64,000 bases of DNA. It comes from Roseisolibacter agri. GTDB lineage: Bacteria > Gemmatimonadota > Gemmatimonadetes > Gemmatimonadales > Gemmatimonadaceae. Shown here in pieces: positions 1 to 18,650 of this stretch; the stretch's first letter is position 1, and each line of letters starts with the position of its first letter. Position numbers and translations under genes: made by a program. The notes beneath the pieces are model-generated. The model had not been told where the DNA came from, ran no database searches, and worked only from the letters and a program-made list of their open reading frames with translations. The stretch is taken from the NCBI RefSeq assembly GCF_030159095.1, contig NZ_BRXS01000002.1, positions 744,001 to 808,000 on the forward strand, in the 5' to 3' direction.

Positions 1-80
1 GTGCCGCGTCGGACGCCGGGCTAGCGTCGACGTCTGGGAGCACCTCTCCCCGCAACCTCGCTCCTCGCAGGCAGGGCGCC

Positions 81-10202
<10,122 letters not shown>

Positions 10203-10288
10203 ATCGCGCGACCCTTCCACCAGGCGCACACGGCGCCATGGGCGAGGGCGGGATGGCGGGCGACCCGTAGCGGCGCCCGCCCGGCGAT

Positions 10289-10306
10289 CTCGGGGAATTC
10301 CCCGAG
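10289..10306. terminator. Palindromic hairpin after the giant kinase
   Basis: A perfect 18-base palindrome (7-bp GC stem around AATT) lies 87 bp after the kinase stop codon, in an otherwise empty 280-bp gap. There is no T-run, so terminator function is inferred from position and stem strength. Confidence 0.5.
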
Positions 10307-10483
10307 CGACCGGCGCTTTCTCCGGGTCCCGACGCCGCGAAGCCCGATGGGCATGCTCGGCGGCGCGCCATAACCTCCAGGGCCCATCGCGTGCGCCGCC
10401 GTGCGTGGGCGCCGCGACGGCGAGGGGAGCGTGGTGACGGTCCGGGACACCGCAGTGGACAGCGCGATGGAGGGTACCGCGCC

Positions 10484-10936
10484 ATGAGAGAGCAGCGAAT
10501 GGATGCGCTGCGCGGCCGGTCGGTGACGGACGGCGCCGCGGCGTCGCCCACCGCCGACCAGCGACCCGCGCGTGAGGACGGGCTGGGGTCTCGCGCCCAC
10601 ATCCGGGCCACGATCGAGCGCGCACGCGCGGCGATCCACTCCGCCCGCGACCGGACCACGAGCAGCCGCGCGGCGCTCGCGCACTCCGACGCGCTCGTCG
10701 GGGCGTCGGAGCAGATGCTGCAGCAGTCGCTCGCGCTACGCGCGCAACTCCGCGCCTCGGTCACGGCCTACGCGCGGCACCTCAGGGCGGATGGGGAGCC
10801 GCCGCAGCGCATGCTCGTGCTCGTGAAGTCGGCGATGCGCGAGGCGACGCCGCCGGAGCTCGATCCGTACGATGCGCGCGCGCTCATGGAGGACGTCGTG
10901 CGCTGGAGCATCGAGGCGTACTATCACGCCGCCTGA
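10484..10936 (+). CDS. Hypothetical 150-aa helical protein
   Basis: I do not recognise the family. I chose the ATG at 10484 over the longer frame from 10391 because GGAGGG sits about nine bases upstream and the extension is low-complexity Arg-rich sequence. The middle is strongly helical (IRATIERARAAIHSARDR, then SEQMLQQSLALRAQLRASV) and may form a coiled coil. The C-terminal half, from RMLVLVKSAM to VVRWSIEAYYHAA, is the most conserved-looking part and carries a PPELDP motif. There is no signal peptide or membrane segment. It precedes another small unknown gene by three bases, which suggests an operon. A role linked to the upstream kinase is possible but has no direct support. Confidence 0.7.
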   Translation: MREQRMDALRGRSVTDGAAASPTADQRPAREDGLGSRAHIRATIERARAAIHSARDRTTSSRAALAHSDALVGASEQMLQQSLALRAQLRASVTAYARHLRADGEPPQRMLVLVKSAMREATPPELDPYDARALMEDVVRWSIEAYYHAA

Positions 10937-10939
10937 GCG

Positions 10940-11431
10940 ATGAGCCCGGTCGCGCGCGTCGCGCTGTTCGAGGAGCTCGCGGCCCTGCGTGGGCGCAGCG
11001 CCGTCGCCCGCGCGGCGAGCACCGCGCTCGTGCGGCGGGCGGCGGCGGCCTGTGCGCGCGGCGAGGCGGTGTGCCTGATGCGCGCGCTCGCACGTATGCC
11101 GGAAGTGCCGACCGGTTCGGCGGCTGACACGCCGGCGCAGTGGATCCTCGGCGTGTTCGCCGAGCTCGAATCTGCGGCGGCGGAGCGCAGGCTGCGTGAG
11201 CCGTGGCTGGACGATGCCGGGGCGATGGACCTCGTGCTCGGCGCCGCGATCGACGCGCTGGTCCGGCAGGCCCCGCCGGCGGAGGTGGAGGCGCTGGCGG
11301 CCGCGCTTCGCGACCTCGCGCGTGCGCTGCTGCGTCCGCTGCAGCGCACGCTGCACGACGACGCCCCGCGCGCGGCGTCTCGCGACGCGCGGACGTGCAC
11401 GCGGTTCCGACCGCCGCTGGGGCCAGCGTAG
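10940..11431 (+). CDS. Hypothetical 163-aa Ala/Arg-rich protein
   Basis: An unrecognised protein that starts three bases after the preceding stop codon, consistent with translational coupling in a two-gene unit. It is largely alpha-helical, with Ala-rich helices throughout (for example FEELAALRGRSAVARAAST) and a basic C-terminus ending CTRFRPPLGPA. No signal peptide, membrane span or known motif is visible. Codon use is GC3-rich like its neighbours. A long open frame also exists on the opposite strand here, but this strand has the operon-like start and is followed by a strong hairpin. Moderate confidence that it is real, low confidence in any role. Confidence 0.5.
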   Translation: MSPVARVALFEELAALRGRSAVARAASTALVRRAAAACARGEAVCLMRALARMPEVPTGSAADTPAQWILGVFAELESAAAERRLREPWLDDAGAMDLVLGAAIDALVRQAPPAEVEALAAALRDLARALLRPLQRTLHDDAPRAASRDARTCTRFRPPLGPA

Positions 11432-11439
11432 CGTTCGGC

Positions 11440-11496
11440 GCATCGGGTGGTGCACCGCGGGGAGCGCGGTGCGCTACCCGGTGCACCACCCGATGC
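11440..11496. terminator. 18-bp inverted repeat, probable bidirectional terminator
   Basis: The arms 11440-11457 and 11479-11496 are perfectly complementary over 18 bp with a 21-nt loop. The element sits exactly between the converging ends of the unknown gene at 10940-11431 and the CHRD gene, as expected for a terminator shared by both strands. Confidence 0.7.
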
Positions 11497-11513
11497 GCTC
11501 GCACGGCCGCGCG

Positions 11514-12017
11514 TCAGCCGTCGAGCTGCCCGCGCACGGCGCCCTGCGGGAACTCGCCCGTGTGCACGTTCACGTAGAACGACTCGGGGCTGGCGAGGAT
11601 CTCCTTCAGCAGCGCGCGGTCGGCGCTCGTGGTGCAGCCGACCGACCTGCCGCTCGCGTCCGGAGGCGTCAGCGTGACGACGATGCCGCCGCGGACGCCG
11701 GCGGGCGCGCGGTGGATGTGGGCGGCCGTCGACAGGGCGACCCCGCTGACGTCGAGCTGCCAGCAGAGCTCCTCCTGCCCGGGGTTGATGGTGATGAGCG
11801 CGCTGCCCGAGCCGTCCGGATCGCCCCAGTACGGAGGCGTGGTCGTCACCTCCTGCGTCATCGGCGTCGCGAGCGGGTGGCCGCCGTGCGCGGCGCCGGG
11901 CACGATGCTGAGGCGGACGCTCGCGGGCGCGATCGGCTCGTGCCGGTCGGCACAGGCGGCGAGGACCAGGACCGCACCGAGCAGCGCAATCGACCGAGGG
12001 GACGGCATGCCGGACAT
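11514..12017 (-). CDS. CHRD-domain lipoprotein
   Basis: A secreted 167-aa lipoprotein. The N-terminus has a signal peptide with the lipobox LVLAAC, so the mature protein should be lipid-anchored at C21 or thereabouts. Residues ~70-167 match the CHRD fold (named after chordin): INPGQEELCWQLDVSG, then AAHIHRAPAG, then a C-terminal FYVNVHT and GAVRGQLDG. These motifs are typical of bacterial CHRD proteins, whose biochemical role is not established. GGGAG-like sequence lies just upstream of the ATG at 12017. The gene is divergent from the SARP-TPR regulator, separated by 164 bp packed with inverted repeats, so the two may share regulation. The two Cys residues in the domain could form a disulfide. 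Confidence 0.88.
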   Translation of the reverse strand: MSGMPSPRSIALLGAVLVLAACADRHEPIAPASVRLSIVPGAAHGGHPLATPMTQEVTTTPPYWGDPDGSGSALITINPGQEELCWQLDVSGVALSTAAHIHRAPAGVRGGIVVTLTPPDASGRSVGCTTSADRALLKEILASPESFYVNVHTGEFPQGAVRGQLDG

Positions 12018-12050
12018 GGATGACTCCCGTGACGTGGGTGGTGGTGTGCC

Positions 12051-12121
12051 GGAGCTCGACGGAGCTCCCCGCCCCGACCCGGCATCTGTCCAGGTCGGGG
12101 CCGCGCGCCTATGCTAGGCGC
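12051..12121. promoter_or_regulatory. Three consecutive inverted repeats in a divergent promoter region
   Basis: Three inverted repeats lie back to back: GGAGCTC/GAGCTCC (12051-12057 with 12062-12068), CCCCGACC/GGTCGGGG (12072-12079 with 12093-12100), and GCGCCTA/TAGGCGC (12105-12111 with 12115-12121). They occupy the space between the divergent CHRD lipoprotein and SARP-type regulator genes. Operator sites or transcript hairpins are both possible. Confidence 0.4.
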
Positions 12122-12181
12122 CGCGGTCGTGGCGCTCTCGCGACGCTCTCGCGCCTCTCTCGTGGCCCCCCACGGCACCCC

Positions 12182-14614
12182 GTGCACACGCTCACGCTCT
12201 TCGGAACGGCCGCGCTGCTCGGCCCCGACGGACCGGTCACGGGCCGAGCGGCCCAGGGGCGACGACTGGCGCTGCTGGCGTACCTCGCGCTGGCGCGCGG
12301 GCGTGCCGTCGGCCGGGAGCGGCTGCTCGCCCTGCTCTGGCCCGACAGCTCCGCGGAGCGCGCCCGCCACCAGCTCTCGGACGACCTGTACATCCTCCGG
12401 AGCGCACTCGGCGACGGCGTCGTCCGGTCGGTCGCGGACGACCTCGTCCTGGACCCTGGCCTGATCGCGAGCGACGTCGGGACGTTCGAGCGGCTGCTCG
12501 ACCAGGGACGCCCCGAGGACGCGGTCGCCCTGGTGTCCGGGCCGCTGCTCGACGGCTTCCACCTCGCGGGCGGCGTGGACTTCGAGCACTGGCTCGACGG
12601 CGAACGGGCGCGTCTCGCCCGGCGGCACATGACGGCGCTGGAGGCGCTCGCGGAGGAGAGCGAGGCGCGGGGCGACGGCGCGGCGGCAGTGGAGTGGTGG
12701 CGGCGGTTGGCCGCGCTCGATCCGCTCAGCGGCCGGCTGGCCGTCCGCCTGATGCGCGCGCTCGCGGCCGTGGGCGACCGCGCGGGCGCGCTGCGTCACG
12801 CGCGCGTGCACGCGTCGCTGCTGGAGGGCGAGTTCGGCACGGGGCCGGACCCGGACGTGGAGGCCTGCGCGGAGCGCCTGCGCACCGAGCCTGCGGGCAC
12901 GCTGGCGACCCGGCCCATCCCCGGCCCCGTGACCGTAGAGGGGCCGGCGCCGGTCGCGCCGCCCGTCGCGCCGCCCGTCGCGCCGGTCGTCGCGCCGGTC
13001 GCGGCGCCGGAGCCCGGTCGCGCGCCCGCCCTCCAGCTGGGGGCGCTGGTCGCGTGCGCCGTTCTCCTGGTGCTGGCGATGGTCGGCCTGCGCGGGATCG
13101 CCGGGACGCGCGGCACGGCGCCGGGCGCCCCAGCCTCCGTCGGCGTGCTGCCGTTCGTGAACATGGGGCCGGACCCGACGGATGCGTACTTCGGCGACGG
13201 CCTGGCCGAGCAGGTCATCGCCGCGCTCGGCCGCGTCGAGGGGCTGCACGTGGCCGCGCGCACGTCGTCGTTCGCGCTGCGCGACGGCCGCCTCGACGTC
13301 CGCACGATCGGCGACACGCTGGGCGTCGCGGCGGTGCTCGAGGGGAGCGTGCGCCGGGACGCCGGCCGGGTCCGCATCACCGCGCAGCTCGTCGACGCCG
13401 CGACCGGCTACCGACTCTGGTCGGCGGAGTTCGATCGCGAGCCGCGGAACGTGCTCGGCGTGCAGGAGGAGATCGCGGCCGCGATCGCGCGGGCGCTCGA
13501 GCGGCGGCTCGCGCCCACCACGGCGTCCGCCCGGCGGCACGACCCGCCGGACTTCGAGACCTACGACCTGTACCTGCGCGGGCTGCACCTGCGGGATCGC
13601 CTGACGCCCGACGCGCTGCGCGAGGCGAGCGCGCTGTTCGACCGGGTGATCGCGCGCCAGCCGCAGTTCGCCGCCGCCCACGCCGCGAAGGCGAGCGTCG
13701 TCGGTCCGCTGATCATGTTCGGCCACCTGCCGCAGTCGGAAGGCGTGCCGATGCTGCGCGCGCTGACCACGCGCGCGCTCGCGCTCGACCCGGACCTGGG
13801 CGAGGCGCACGCGGCGCTCGGGATGCACCGGCTCTTCTTCGAGTGGGACTGGGCCGGCGCGGAGCAGGCGCTGCGCCGCGCGATCGCGCTCAACCCCAGC
13901 GACGCGCACGCGCACCACCACATGGCGAACCTCCAGCGCGCGGTGGGACGGCTCGACGCGGCGATCGCGAGCCGCGCACGGGCGGTCGCGCTGGATCCGC
14001 TCAACCCGCGCACGGCCGTGGTGCTCGGCGTCGACTACTTCGTGGCCGGCGACATGGAGCGCGCGATGGTGCACTTCCGCCGCGCGCAGCAGCTGGATCC
14101 GTTGCACGCGCTGGCGCTCGGGTCGGGGCCGTTCCTCCCCGTGGGGCCCGCCGAGATCTTCGAGCACCAGCACCGCGACGCGGAGGCGGTGGCGGAGTAC
14201 ACGCGGATCGCGACGCTGCGCGGGGCGACGGCGCGGGACGTCGACGATTTGCGGGACGGGTACGCGCGCGGCGGCATGCCCGGCTTCTGGGCGCGATGGC
14301 TGGCCATGGAACGTCGCCAGGCGACCGCGGCGCCCGATCCCATACGGATGGCCAATCTCTCGGTGCGGATCGGCGACACCACCCAGGCCATCGAGTGGAT
14401 GGAGCGCGCCTACGCCGCGCGGCACCCGGCACTCGTGTACCTGCAGCACACCCCGGCCTTCGTCCCGCTGCACGCGCAGCCGCCCGTGGCGCGCATGCTG
14501 GCGGGGATGCGGTTCCCGCCGCGCGCTCAGGGCCGCGCCGGCGCCGGCGGGGCGGGCGGCAGCGACGCGAGACGCGCCCGCACGATGCGGAAGCCGGCGT
14601 CGTTCGCCTGGTAG
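12182..14614 (+). CDS. Membrane-tethered SARP/BTAD-type regulator with TPRs
   Basis: An 810-aa regulator starting at GTG 12182, where homology to the winged-helix domain begins (VHTLTLFGTAALL). Residues ~1-105 are the DNA-binding winged helix typical of SARP/BTAD activators (RERLLALLWPDSS...HQLSDDLYILRSAL). Residues ~105-245 are the BTAD helical domain. A VAPP-rich linker (four 12-bp repeats, 12953-13000) and one transmembrane helix (LVACAVLLVLAMVGL, ~residues 288-303) follow. The rest should be extracytoplasmic: a FlgO/TolB-N-like domain (VGVLPFVNMGPDPTDAYFGD, ~320-440) and TPR repeats (~460-780). The layout resembles the CadC/ToxR type, in which an outside signal reaches a cytoplasmic DNA-binding domain, but with SARP-type modules. 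Its 3' end overlaps the convergent M48 gene by 88 bp. Confidence 0.9.
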   Translation: MHTLTLFGTAALLGPDGPVTGRAAQGRRLALLAYLALARGRAVGRERLLALLWPDSSAERARHQLSDDLYILRSALGDGVVRSVADDLVLDPGLIASDVGTFERLLDQGRPEDAVALVSGPLLDGFHLAGGVDFEHWLDGERARLARRHMTALEALAEESEARGDGAAAVEWWRRLAALDPLSGRLAVRLMRALAAVGDRAGALRHARVHASLLEGEFGTGPDPDVEACAERLRTEPAGTLATRPIPGPVTVEGPAPVAPPVAPPVAPVVAPVAAPEPGRAPALQLGALVACAVLLVLAMVGLRGIAGTRGTAPGAPASVGVLPFVNMGPDPTDAYFGDGLAEQVIAALGRVEGLHVAARTSSFALRDGRLDVRTIGDTLGVAAVLEGSVRRDAGRVRITAQLVDAATGYRLWSAEFDREPRNVLGVQEEIAAAIARALERRLAPTTASARRHDPPDFETYDLYLRGLHLRDRLTPDALREASALFDRVIARQPQFAAAHAAKASVVGPLIMFGHLPQSEGVPMLRALTTRALALDPDLGEAHAALGMHRLFFEWDWAGAEQALRRAIALNPSDAHAHHHMANLQRAVGRLDAAIASRARAVALDPLNPRTAVVLGVDYFVAGDMERAMVHFRRAQQLDPLHALALGSGPFLPVGPAEIFEHQHRDAEAVAEYTRIATLRGATARDVDDLRDGYARGGMPGFWARWLAMERRQATAAPDPIRMANLSVRIGDTTQAIEWMERAYAARHPALVYLQHTPAFVPLHAQPPVARMLAGMRFPPRAQGRAGAGGAGGSDARRARTMRKPASFAW
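12953..13000 (+). repeat. 12-bp tandem repeat x4 (Val-Ala-Pro-Pro linker)
   Basis: Four copies of a 12-base unit starting GTCGCGCC, two ending GCCC and two ending GGTC, encode a VAPP/VAPV linker just before the transmembrane helix of the regulator. In-frame slippage here would change linker length only. Confidence 0.85.
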
Positions 14615-15357
14615 GACGCCAGCTCGTCCGCCGGCACCGCGGCGAGCATGCGCTCGATCTCGGCGATGCGGTCCGCGGTGCCCGGATGGTCGGCGAACCA
14701 CGCGCCCACGGGACCACCGTCGCCGCCCGCGGCGCGCTCCTCGGCCGCCAGCTCCTCGAAGAACGTGCGCATGCCCCGCGGGTCGACGCCCGCGCGCCGC
14801 ACGTTGACGAACGCGCCCGCATCCGCCTCGCGCTCGGCGTCGCGCCCGAAGCGCGCGAACAGGAGCGAGCCGGCGACCTGGATCCCGATCCGCGCGCCCG
14901 CGCCCTCGCACGCGTTCGTCAGCGAGCAGACGAGCGACACGCCTGTCTGCGTCCGCTGCGCCTTCTGCATCTGCTCGACCGAGTGGCGGCGCACGACGTG
15001 CTCCACCTCGTGCGCGAGCACGCCGGCCAGCTCGCTCATCCTGTCCGCACGTTCGAGCAGACCGCGGTTGACGTAGATGAAGCCGCCCGGCAGCGCGAAC
15101 GCGTTGACGACGGACGTGTTCACGACGGCGAAGCGCCAGGCGAGGTCGGCGCGCGCGGTGCGGCGCGCGATCGCCTGGCCCAGGCTGTCGACGTAGGCCG
15201 TGACGACCGGATCGTCGAGCACCGGCAGCTGCGCCTCGATCTCGCGCGCCGCCTGCCGCCCGAGCGCGACCTCCTCGTCCTCCGTCGCGTCGCCGCACGC
15301 GAGCGCGGCCGCCGCGGCGACGAGTGCCCATCGCCGCCACCGCGCGATCCACGCCAT
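14527..15357 (-). CDS. M48 family zinc metalloprotease, lipoprotein
   Basis: A 276-aa secreted lipoprotein protease of the M48 (BepA/LoiP-like) family. The ATG at 15357 has AGGAG eight bases upstream and opens a signal peptide ending in a lipobox-like AALAC. The zinc motif HEVEH sits in LAGVLAHEVEHVVRRHS (~residue 135), preceded by the family block NAFALPGGFIYVNRGLLE. The third ligand is probably in FGRDAEREADAGAF, and HPGTADRIAEIERM is the usual C-terminal family motif. These enzymes degrade or quality-control envelope proteins. It is divergent from a YkvA-like gene by 107 bp and convergent with the SARP-TPR gene, whose last 88 bases it overlaps. An upstream in-frame extension to 15486 lacks a ribosome site and is not used here. 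Confidence 0.92.
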   Translation of the reverse strand: MAWIARWRRWALVAAAAALACGDATEDEEVALGRQAAREIEAQLPVLDDPVVTAYVDSLGQAIARRTARADLAWRFAVVNTSVVNAFALPGGFIYVNRGLLERADRMSELAGVLAHEVEHVVRRHSVEQMQKAQRTQTGVSLVCSLTNACEGAGARIGIQVAGSLLFARFGRDAEREADAGAFVNVRRAGVDPRGMRTFFEELAAEERAAGGDGGPVGAWFADHPGTADRIAEIERMLAAVPADELASYQANDAGFRIVRARLASLPPAPPAPARP

Positions 15358-15464
15358 GCCCGCCGCTCCTGTGACCGTGTGCGCATCACCCATGCGCCAC
15401 GCGCCGGGGCAACGCGTGTGCCGGTCGCGAGCCGTCCGTCCCCATCCGCGAGTATGTTCCGCGC

Positions 15465-15893
15465 ATGCCACCAGCCGCGCACGCACGACTCCGCCAGTGG
15501 GCGCGCACGGTCAAGCGCGACGTGCTCGCGCTCTGGTTCGCCGCGCGCGACCCGCGCGTGCCCTGGTACGCGAAGGCGCTCGCGCTCGTCGTCGCCGGCT
15601 ACGCGCTGAGCCCCATCGATCTGATCCCGGACTTCATCCCGGTCCTGGGGTATCTCGACGACGTGATCCTCGTGCCGGCGGGCATCCTGCTCGTGCGGCG
15701 CCTCATCCCCGCCGAGCTCCTCGCCGAGCACCGCGCGCTGGCCGAGCGTGCGGCCGAGCGTCCGACGAGCCGCACCGCGGCGCTCGTCATCGTCGTGATC
15801 TGGATCGCCGCCGTCGCGCTCACGCTCTGGCTCGCGTGGCCGACGATCGCGGGGTGGGTCGGGCGCGGGCCGCGCCGCGCGAGCCGACCGTGA
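15465..15893 (+). CDS. YkvA-like DUF1232 membrane protein
   Basis: A 142-aa protein with the DUF1232/YkvA signature: WYAKALALVVAGYALSPIDL followed by IPDFIPVLGYLDDVILVPAG (~residues 38-75). A second membrane segment (TAALVIVVIWIAAVALTLWL) lies near residues 105-125, so two to three membrane helices are likely. The function of the family is unknown. The ATG at 15465 precedes the conserved block at normal family distance. The gene is divergent from the M48 protease and ends 28 bp before the stop of the convergent permease gene. Nothing suggests shared function with either neighbour. Confidence 0.9.
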   Translation: MPPAAHARLRQWARTVKRDVLALWFAARDPRVPWYAKALALVVAGYALSPIDLIPDFIPVLGYLDDVILVPAGILLVRRLIPAELLAEHRALAERAAERPTSRTAALVIVVIWIAAVALTLWLAWPTIAGWVGRGPRRASRP

Positions 15894-15921
15894 GACAGGT
15901 CGCGCTCGCGGCAGCCGTGCG

Positions 15922-18645
15922 TCAGGTTGACCCGAGCACCTCGGCGGGATCGACGGCGGCGGCGCGGCGCGCGGGGAGCCAGCTCGCGACGAGCGACACG
16001 AGGACGAGCGCGACCGCCGTGAGGCCCAGCACCCACGGGTCGGTCGCGCTCACCTCGTACAGCAGCCCGCGCAGCAGCCGCGTGAACGCGAGCGTGCACG
16101 CCACGCCGATGGCGATGCCGGCCGCCACGAGCCGCAGGCCGGCCAGCGACACGGCGCGGCCGACGTCCGCGGGCCGCGCGCCGAGCGCGATGCGCACGCC
16201 GATCTCGCGGCGCCGCACGCTCACCCCGTACGCCACGACGCCGTACAGGCCGACGGCGCCGAGCGTCAGCGCGACGGCGCTGGCGACGGCGAGCAGCACG
16301 ACGAGCGCGCGGGTGCGCGCCGACCCCCGGCGCACCACGGCGTCGAGCGTGCCCTCGTCGAACGTCGGCAGCGCGGGATCGAGCGCGCGCACGACGCCGC
16401 GGATGGACGCGACCGTCGCGCCCGCGCGTCCGGGCTGCGTGCGGGCGAGCACCGCGACGAGGTACGGCGCGGGCGCACCGCCGCCCTGCGGGACGATGGG
16501 GAAGTACACGACGTCGTCGGCCGGCCGGTCGAGCGCGTCGTAGTGCACGTCGCCGACCTCGCCGACGATCGTCTGCCACGCGCCGCCGACCGCGCGGATG
16601 CGCCGGCCGATCGGGCTCGCGCCGTTCCAGTACCGCATCGCGAACGCGCGGCTCACGACCACGTCGCCGGCCGTCCCCGCGTCGTCCATCGCCCCGAACG
16701 TGCGGCCGCGCAGCAGCGGGATGCCCGCCGTGCGGAAGTACCCGCCGTCCACCGTGGCCGCGGCGTGCGCCATGCCTCCGGCGGGCGCCATGCCTCCGGC
16801 GGGCGCCGGCAGCGGGCGATCCTCCACCTCGATCGCGGCGCTCCAGCGGTCGCCGCTCAGCGGCACCCAGTTGGTGAGCGCCGCCTCCCGCACGCCGGGC
16901 ACCGCGCCCACCCGCTCGCGCAGCGCCTGCAGGAAGCTCGCGCGCGCCGGGCCGGCGCCATACCGCGCGATCGGGAGCAGCACCCGCGCGACGGCGACGT
17001 CGTCCGACACGAAGCCCGGCGGCACGGCCTCCAGCCGCAGCAGGCTGCGCGTCATGAGCCCGGACGACGCCACGAGCACCAGCGCCAGCGCGGTCTGCGC
17101 GACCACGAGCGCGTGGCGCGCGCGCTGGCGCGATGCGTCCGCGACCGGCCCGCGTCCCGCGCCGCGCAGCACGAGCGCGATCGACACCCGCCGCGCGCGC
17201 AGCAGCGGCAGCAGGCTGACGCACAGCGCGCACAGCGTCGTGGCGCCCAGCGCGAACGCGAGCGCGCGGAGGTCCACGGTGGCCTCGTCGAGACGCGGCA
17301 CCGCCCACGCGTCGCCGGCCCGCACCGCCGCCCGCAGCCCGGCGCGCGCGAGGAGCACGCCCAGCGCGCCGCCCGACGCGCAGAGCAGCACCGACTCGGC
17401 GAGCGCCTGTGTCATCAGGCCGCGCGCGCCGGCGCCGAGCGCGCCGCGCACCGCCAGCTCCACCTGCGCGTGCTCGGCGCGCACGAGGAACAGGCCGGCG
17501 ACGTTCGCGCAGGCGACGACGAGCACGAGCAGCACGCTCGCCAGCAGCATCCAGGCGAGGCGCGCGGAGCTGCCGACGACGGAATCGCGGAGCGACTCGA
17601 CCTGTGGCGCGACGTGCGCCTGCGCGAGGACGTTCGCCGAGGGATCGCCCGGGAGCTCGTCGGGCAGCCGCGCGAGCGCGCGCGCCAGGTCGGCGCGTGC
17701 GCGGGTCGGCGTGACGCCGTCGCGCAGCCGCGCCACGCCGACGAACCGGAAGCGCGCGGCCTGCGTGGCGGCCGGGTCGAGCGTGAGCGGGATCCAGAGA
17801 TCCACGGTGCTCGCCGGATACGCGAAGCGCGGCGCCATGACGCCGACGATCGTGCGCGGCACCCCGTTGACGAGCATCTGCCGGCCGATCACGCCGCGAT
17901 CGCCGTGGTAGCGCTGCCGCCAGAGCCGGTCCGACAGCAGGACGACGCGCGCCGCGCCCGCGCGGTCCTCACCGTCGGCGAAGCCGCGGCCCAGCGCCGG
18001 GCGCACGCGGAGCACGTCGAGCAGGTTCGCGGTGACGCGCGCGATGCGCGCGCGCGCGGGCGTCTCGCCGGGCGCGGACGGCTCGATGTTGGCGTCGACG
18101 TTGTCGGCCCACCACGCGGCGATGCCGTCGAACGCCGCGCCCTCGGACGCCGCGTGCCGCTGGTAGAGCATCACCGTCGCGTCCGACTGGTCGACGGTCG
18201 GGCGGCCCGCGAGGCTCGCGGTGTGGGTGAGCCGCACGAGCCGCTCCGACTGCGGATACGGCAGGGGCTTGAGGAGCATCGCGTCCACGACGCCGAAGGC
18301 CGCCGTGGACGCGCCGATCCCGAGCGCGAGCACCAGCACCACCGCCGCGGCGAACCCCGGCGCGCGCCGCAGCCGTCGCGCGGCGATGCGGAGGTCGTGC
18401 AGCACCGACTCCAGCGCCACGGTGCCGCGCGCGCGGCGGCTCGCCTCCTTCACGCGATCGAGGTGCCCGAACTCCGCGCGCGCGCGGCGCAGCGCGTCGT
18501 CGCGCGAGAGCCCCGCACGCTCGTGGCGCGCGGCCTCGTGCTCCACGTGGAAGCGCAGCTCCTCGTCGAGCTCGCGCTCGAGCGCGTCGCGGTCGAACAG
18601 CGCGCGCATCCGGTAGCGCACGTCGCTCCAGATCTCGGCCAGCAT
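15922..18645 (-). CDS. ADOP-type MacB/FtsX-like ABC permease
   Basis: A 907-aa permease of the acidobacterial duplicated orphan permease type. The N-terminus (RDALERELDEELRFHVEHEA) is the short permease-prefix domain. Then come two MacB-periplasmic-core plus FtsX units: a first helix at GFAAAVVLVLALGIGASTAA, three more helices in the middle, and a C-terminal trio around LVVLLAVASAVALTLGAVGL and VLGLTAVALVLVSLVASWLP. The motif RRREIGVRIALGAR before the last helices is diagnostic. No ATPase gene is adjacent, as is usual for this family, and the substrate is unknown. It forms a coupled unit with PadR upstream: an in-frame GTG at 18654 overlaps the padR stop as GTGA, so a start nine bases earlier than the ATG used here is possible. 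An 18-bp in-frame duplication lies at 16771-16806. Confidence 0.92.
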   Translation of the reverse strand: MLAEIWSDVRYRMRALFDRDALERELDEELRFHVEHEAARHERAGLSRDDALRRARAEFGHLDRVKEASRRARGTVALESVLHDLRIAARRLRRAPGFAAAVVLVLALGIGASTAAFGVVDAMLLKPLPYPQSERLVRLTHTASLAGRPTVDQSDATVMLYQRHAASEGAAFDGIAAWWADNVDANIEPSAPGETPARARIARVTANLLDVLRVRPALGRGFADGEDRAGAARVVLLSDRLWRQRYHGDRGVIGRQMLVNGVPRTIVGVMAPRFAYPASTVDLWIPLTLDPAATQAARFRFVGVARLRDGVTPTRARADLARALARLPDELPGDPSANVLAQAHVAPQVESLRDSVVGSSARLAWMLLASVLLVLVVACANVAGLFLVRAEHAQVELAVRGALGAGARGLMTQALAESVLLCASGGALGVLLARAGLRAAVRAGDAWAVPRLDEATVDLRALAFALGATTLCALCVSLLPLLRARRVSIALVLRGAGRGPVADASRQRARHALVVAQTALALVLVASSGLMTRSLLRLEAVPPGFVSDDVAVARVLLPIARYGAGPARASFLQALRERVGAVPGVREAALTNWVPLSGDRWSAAIEVEDRPLPAPAGGMAPAGGMAHAAATVDGGYFRTAGIPLLRGRTFGAMDDAGTAGDVVVSRAFAMRYWNGASPIGRRIRAVGGAWQTIVGEVGDVHYDALDRPADDVVYFPIVPQGGGAPAPYLVAVLARTQPGRAGATVASIRGVVRALDPALPTFDEGTLDAVVRRGSARTRALVVLLAVASAVALTLGAVGLYGVVAYGVSVRRREIGVRIALGARPADVGRAVSLAGLRLVAAGIAIGVACTLAFTRLLRGLLYEVSATDPWVLGLTAVALVLVSLVASWLPARRAAAVDPAEVLGST
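16771..16806 (-). repeat. Exact 18-bp tandem duplication inside the permease
   Basis: Two identical, adjacent 18-base copies (16771-16788 and 16789-16806) encode a repeated Gly-Gly-Met-Ala-Pro-Ala-like segment in the second periplasmic domain. Exact identity suggests a recent slippage event. Confidence 0.9.
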
Positions 18646-18650
18646 CGCGG

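Noticed and set aside
12020-12181. Upstream in-frame extension of the SARP-TPR regulator to ATG 12020
   Set aside because: The extra 54 residues are Arg/Ser-rich, run through the inverted-repeat region and precede the normal family start; GTG 12182 fits the winged-helix domain.
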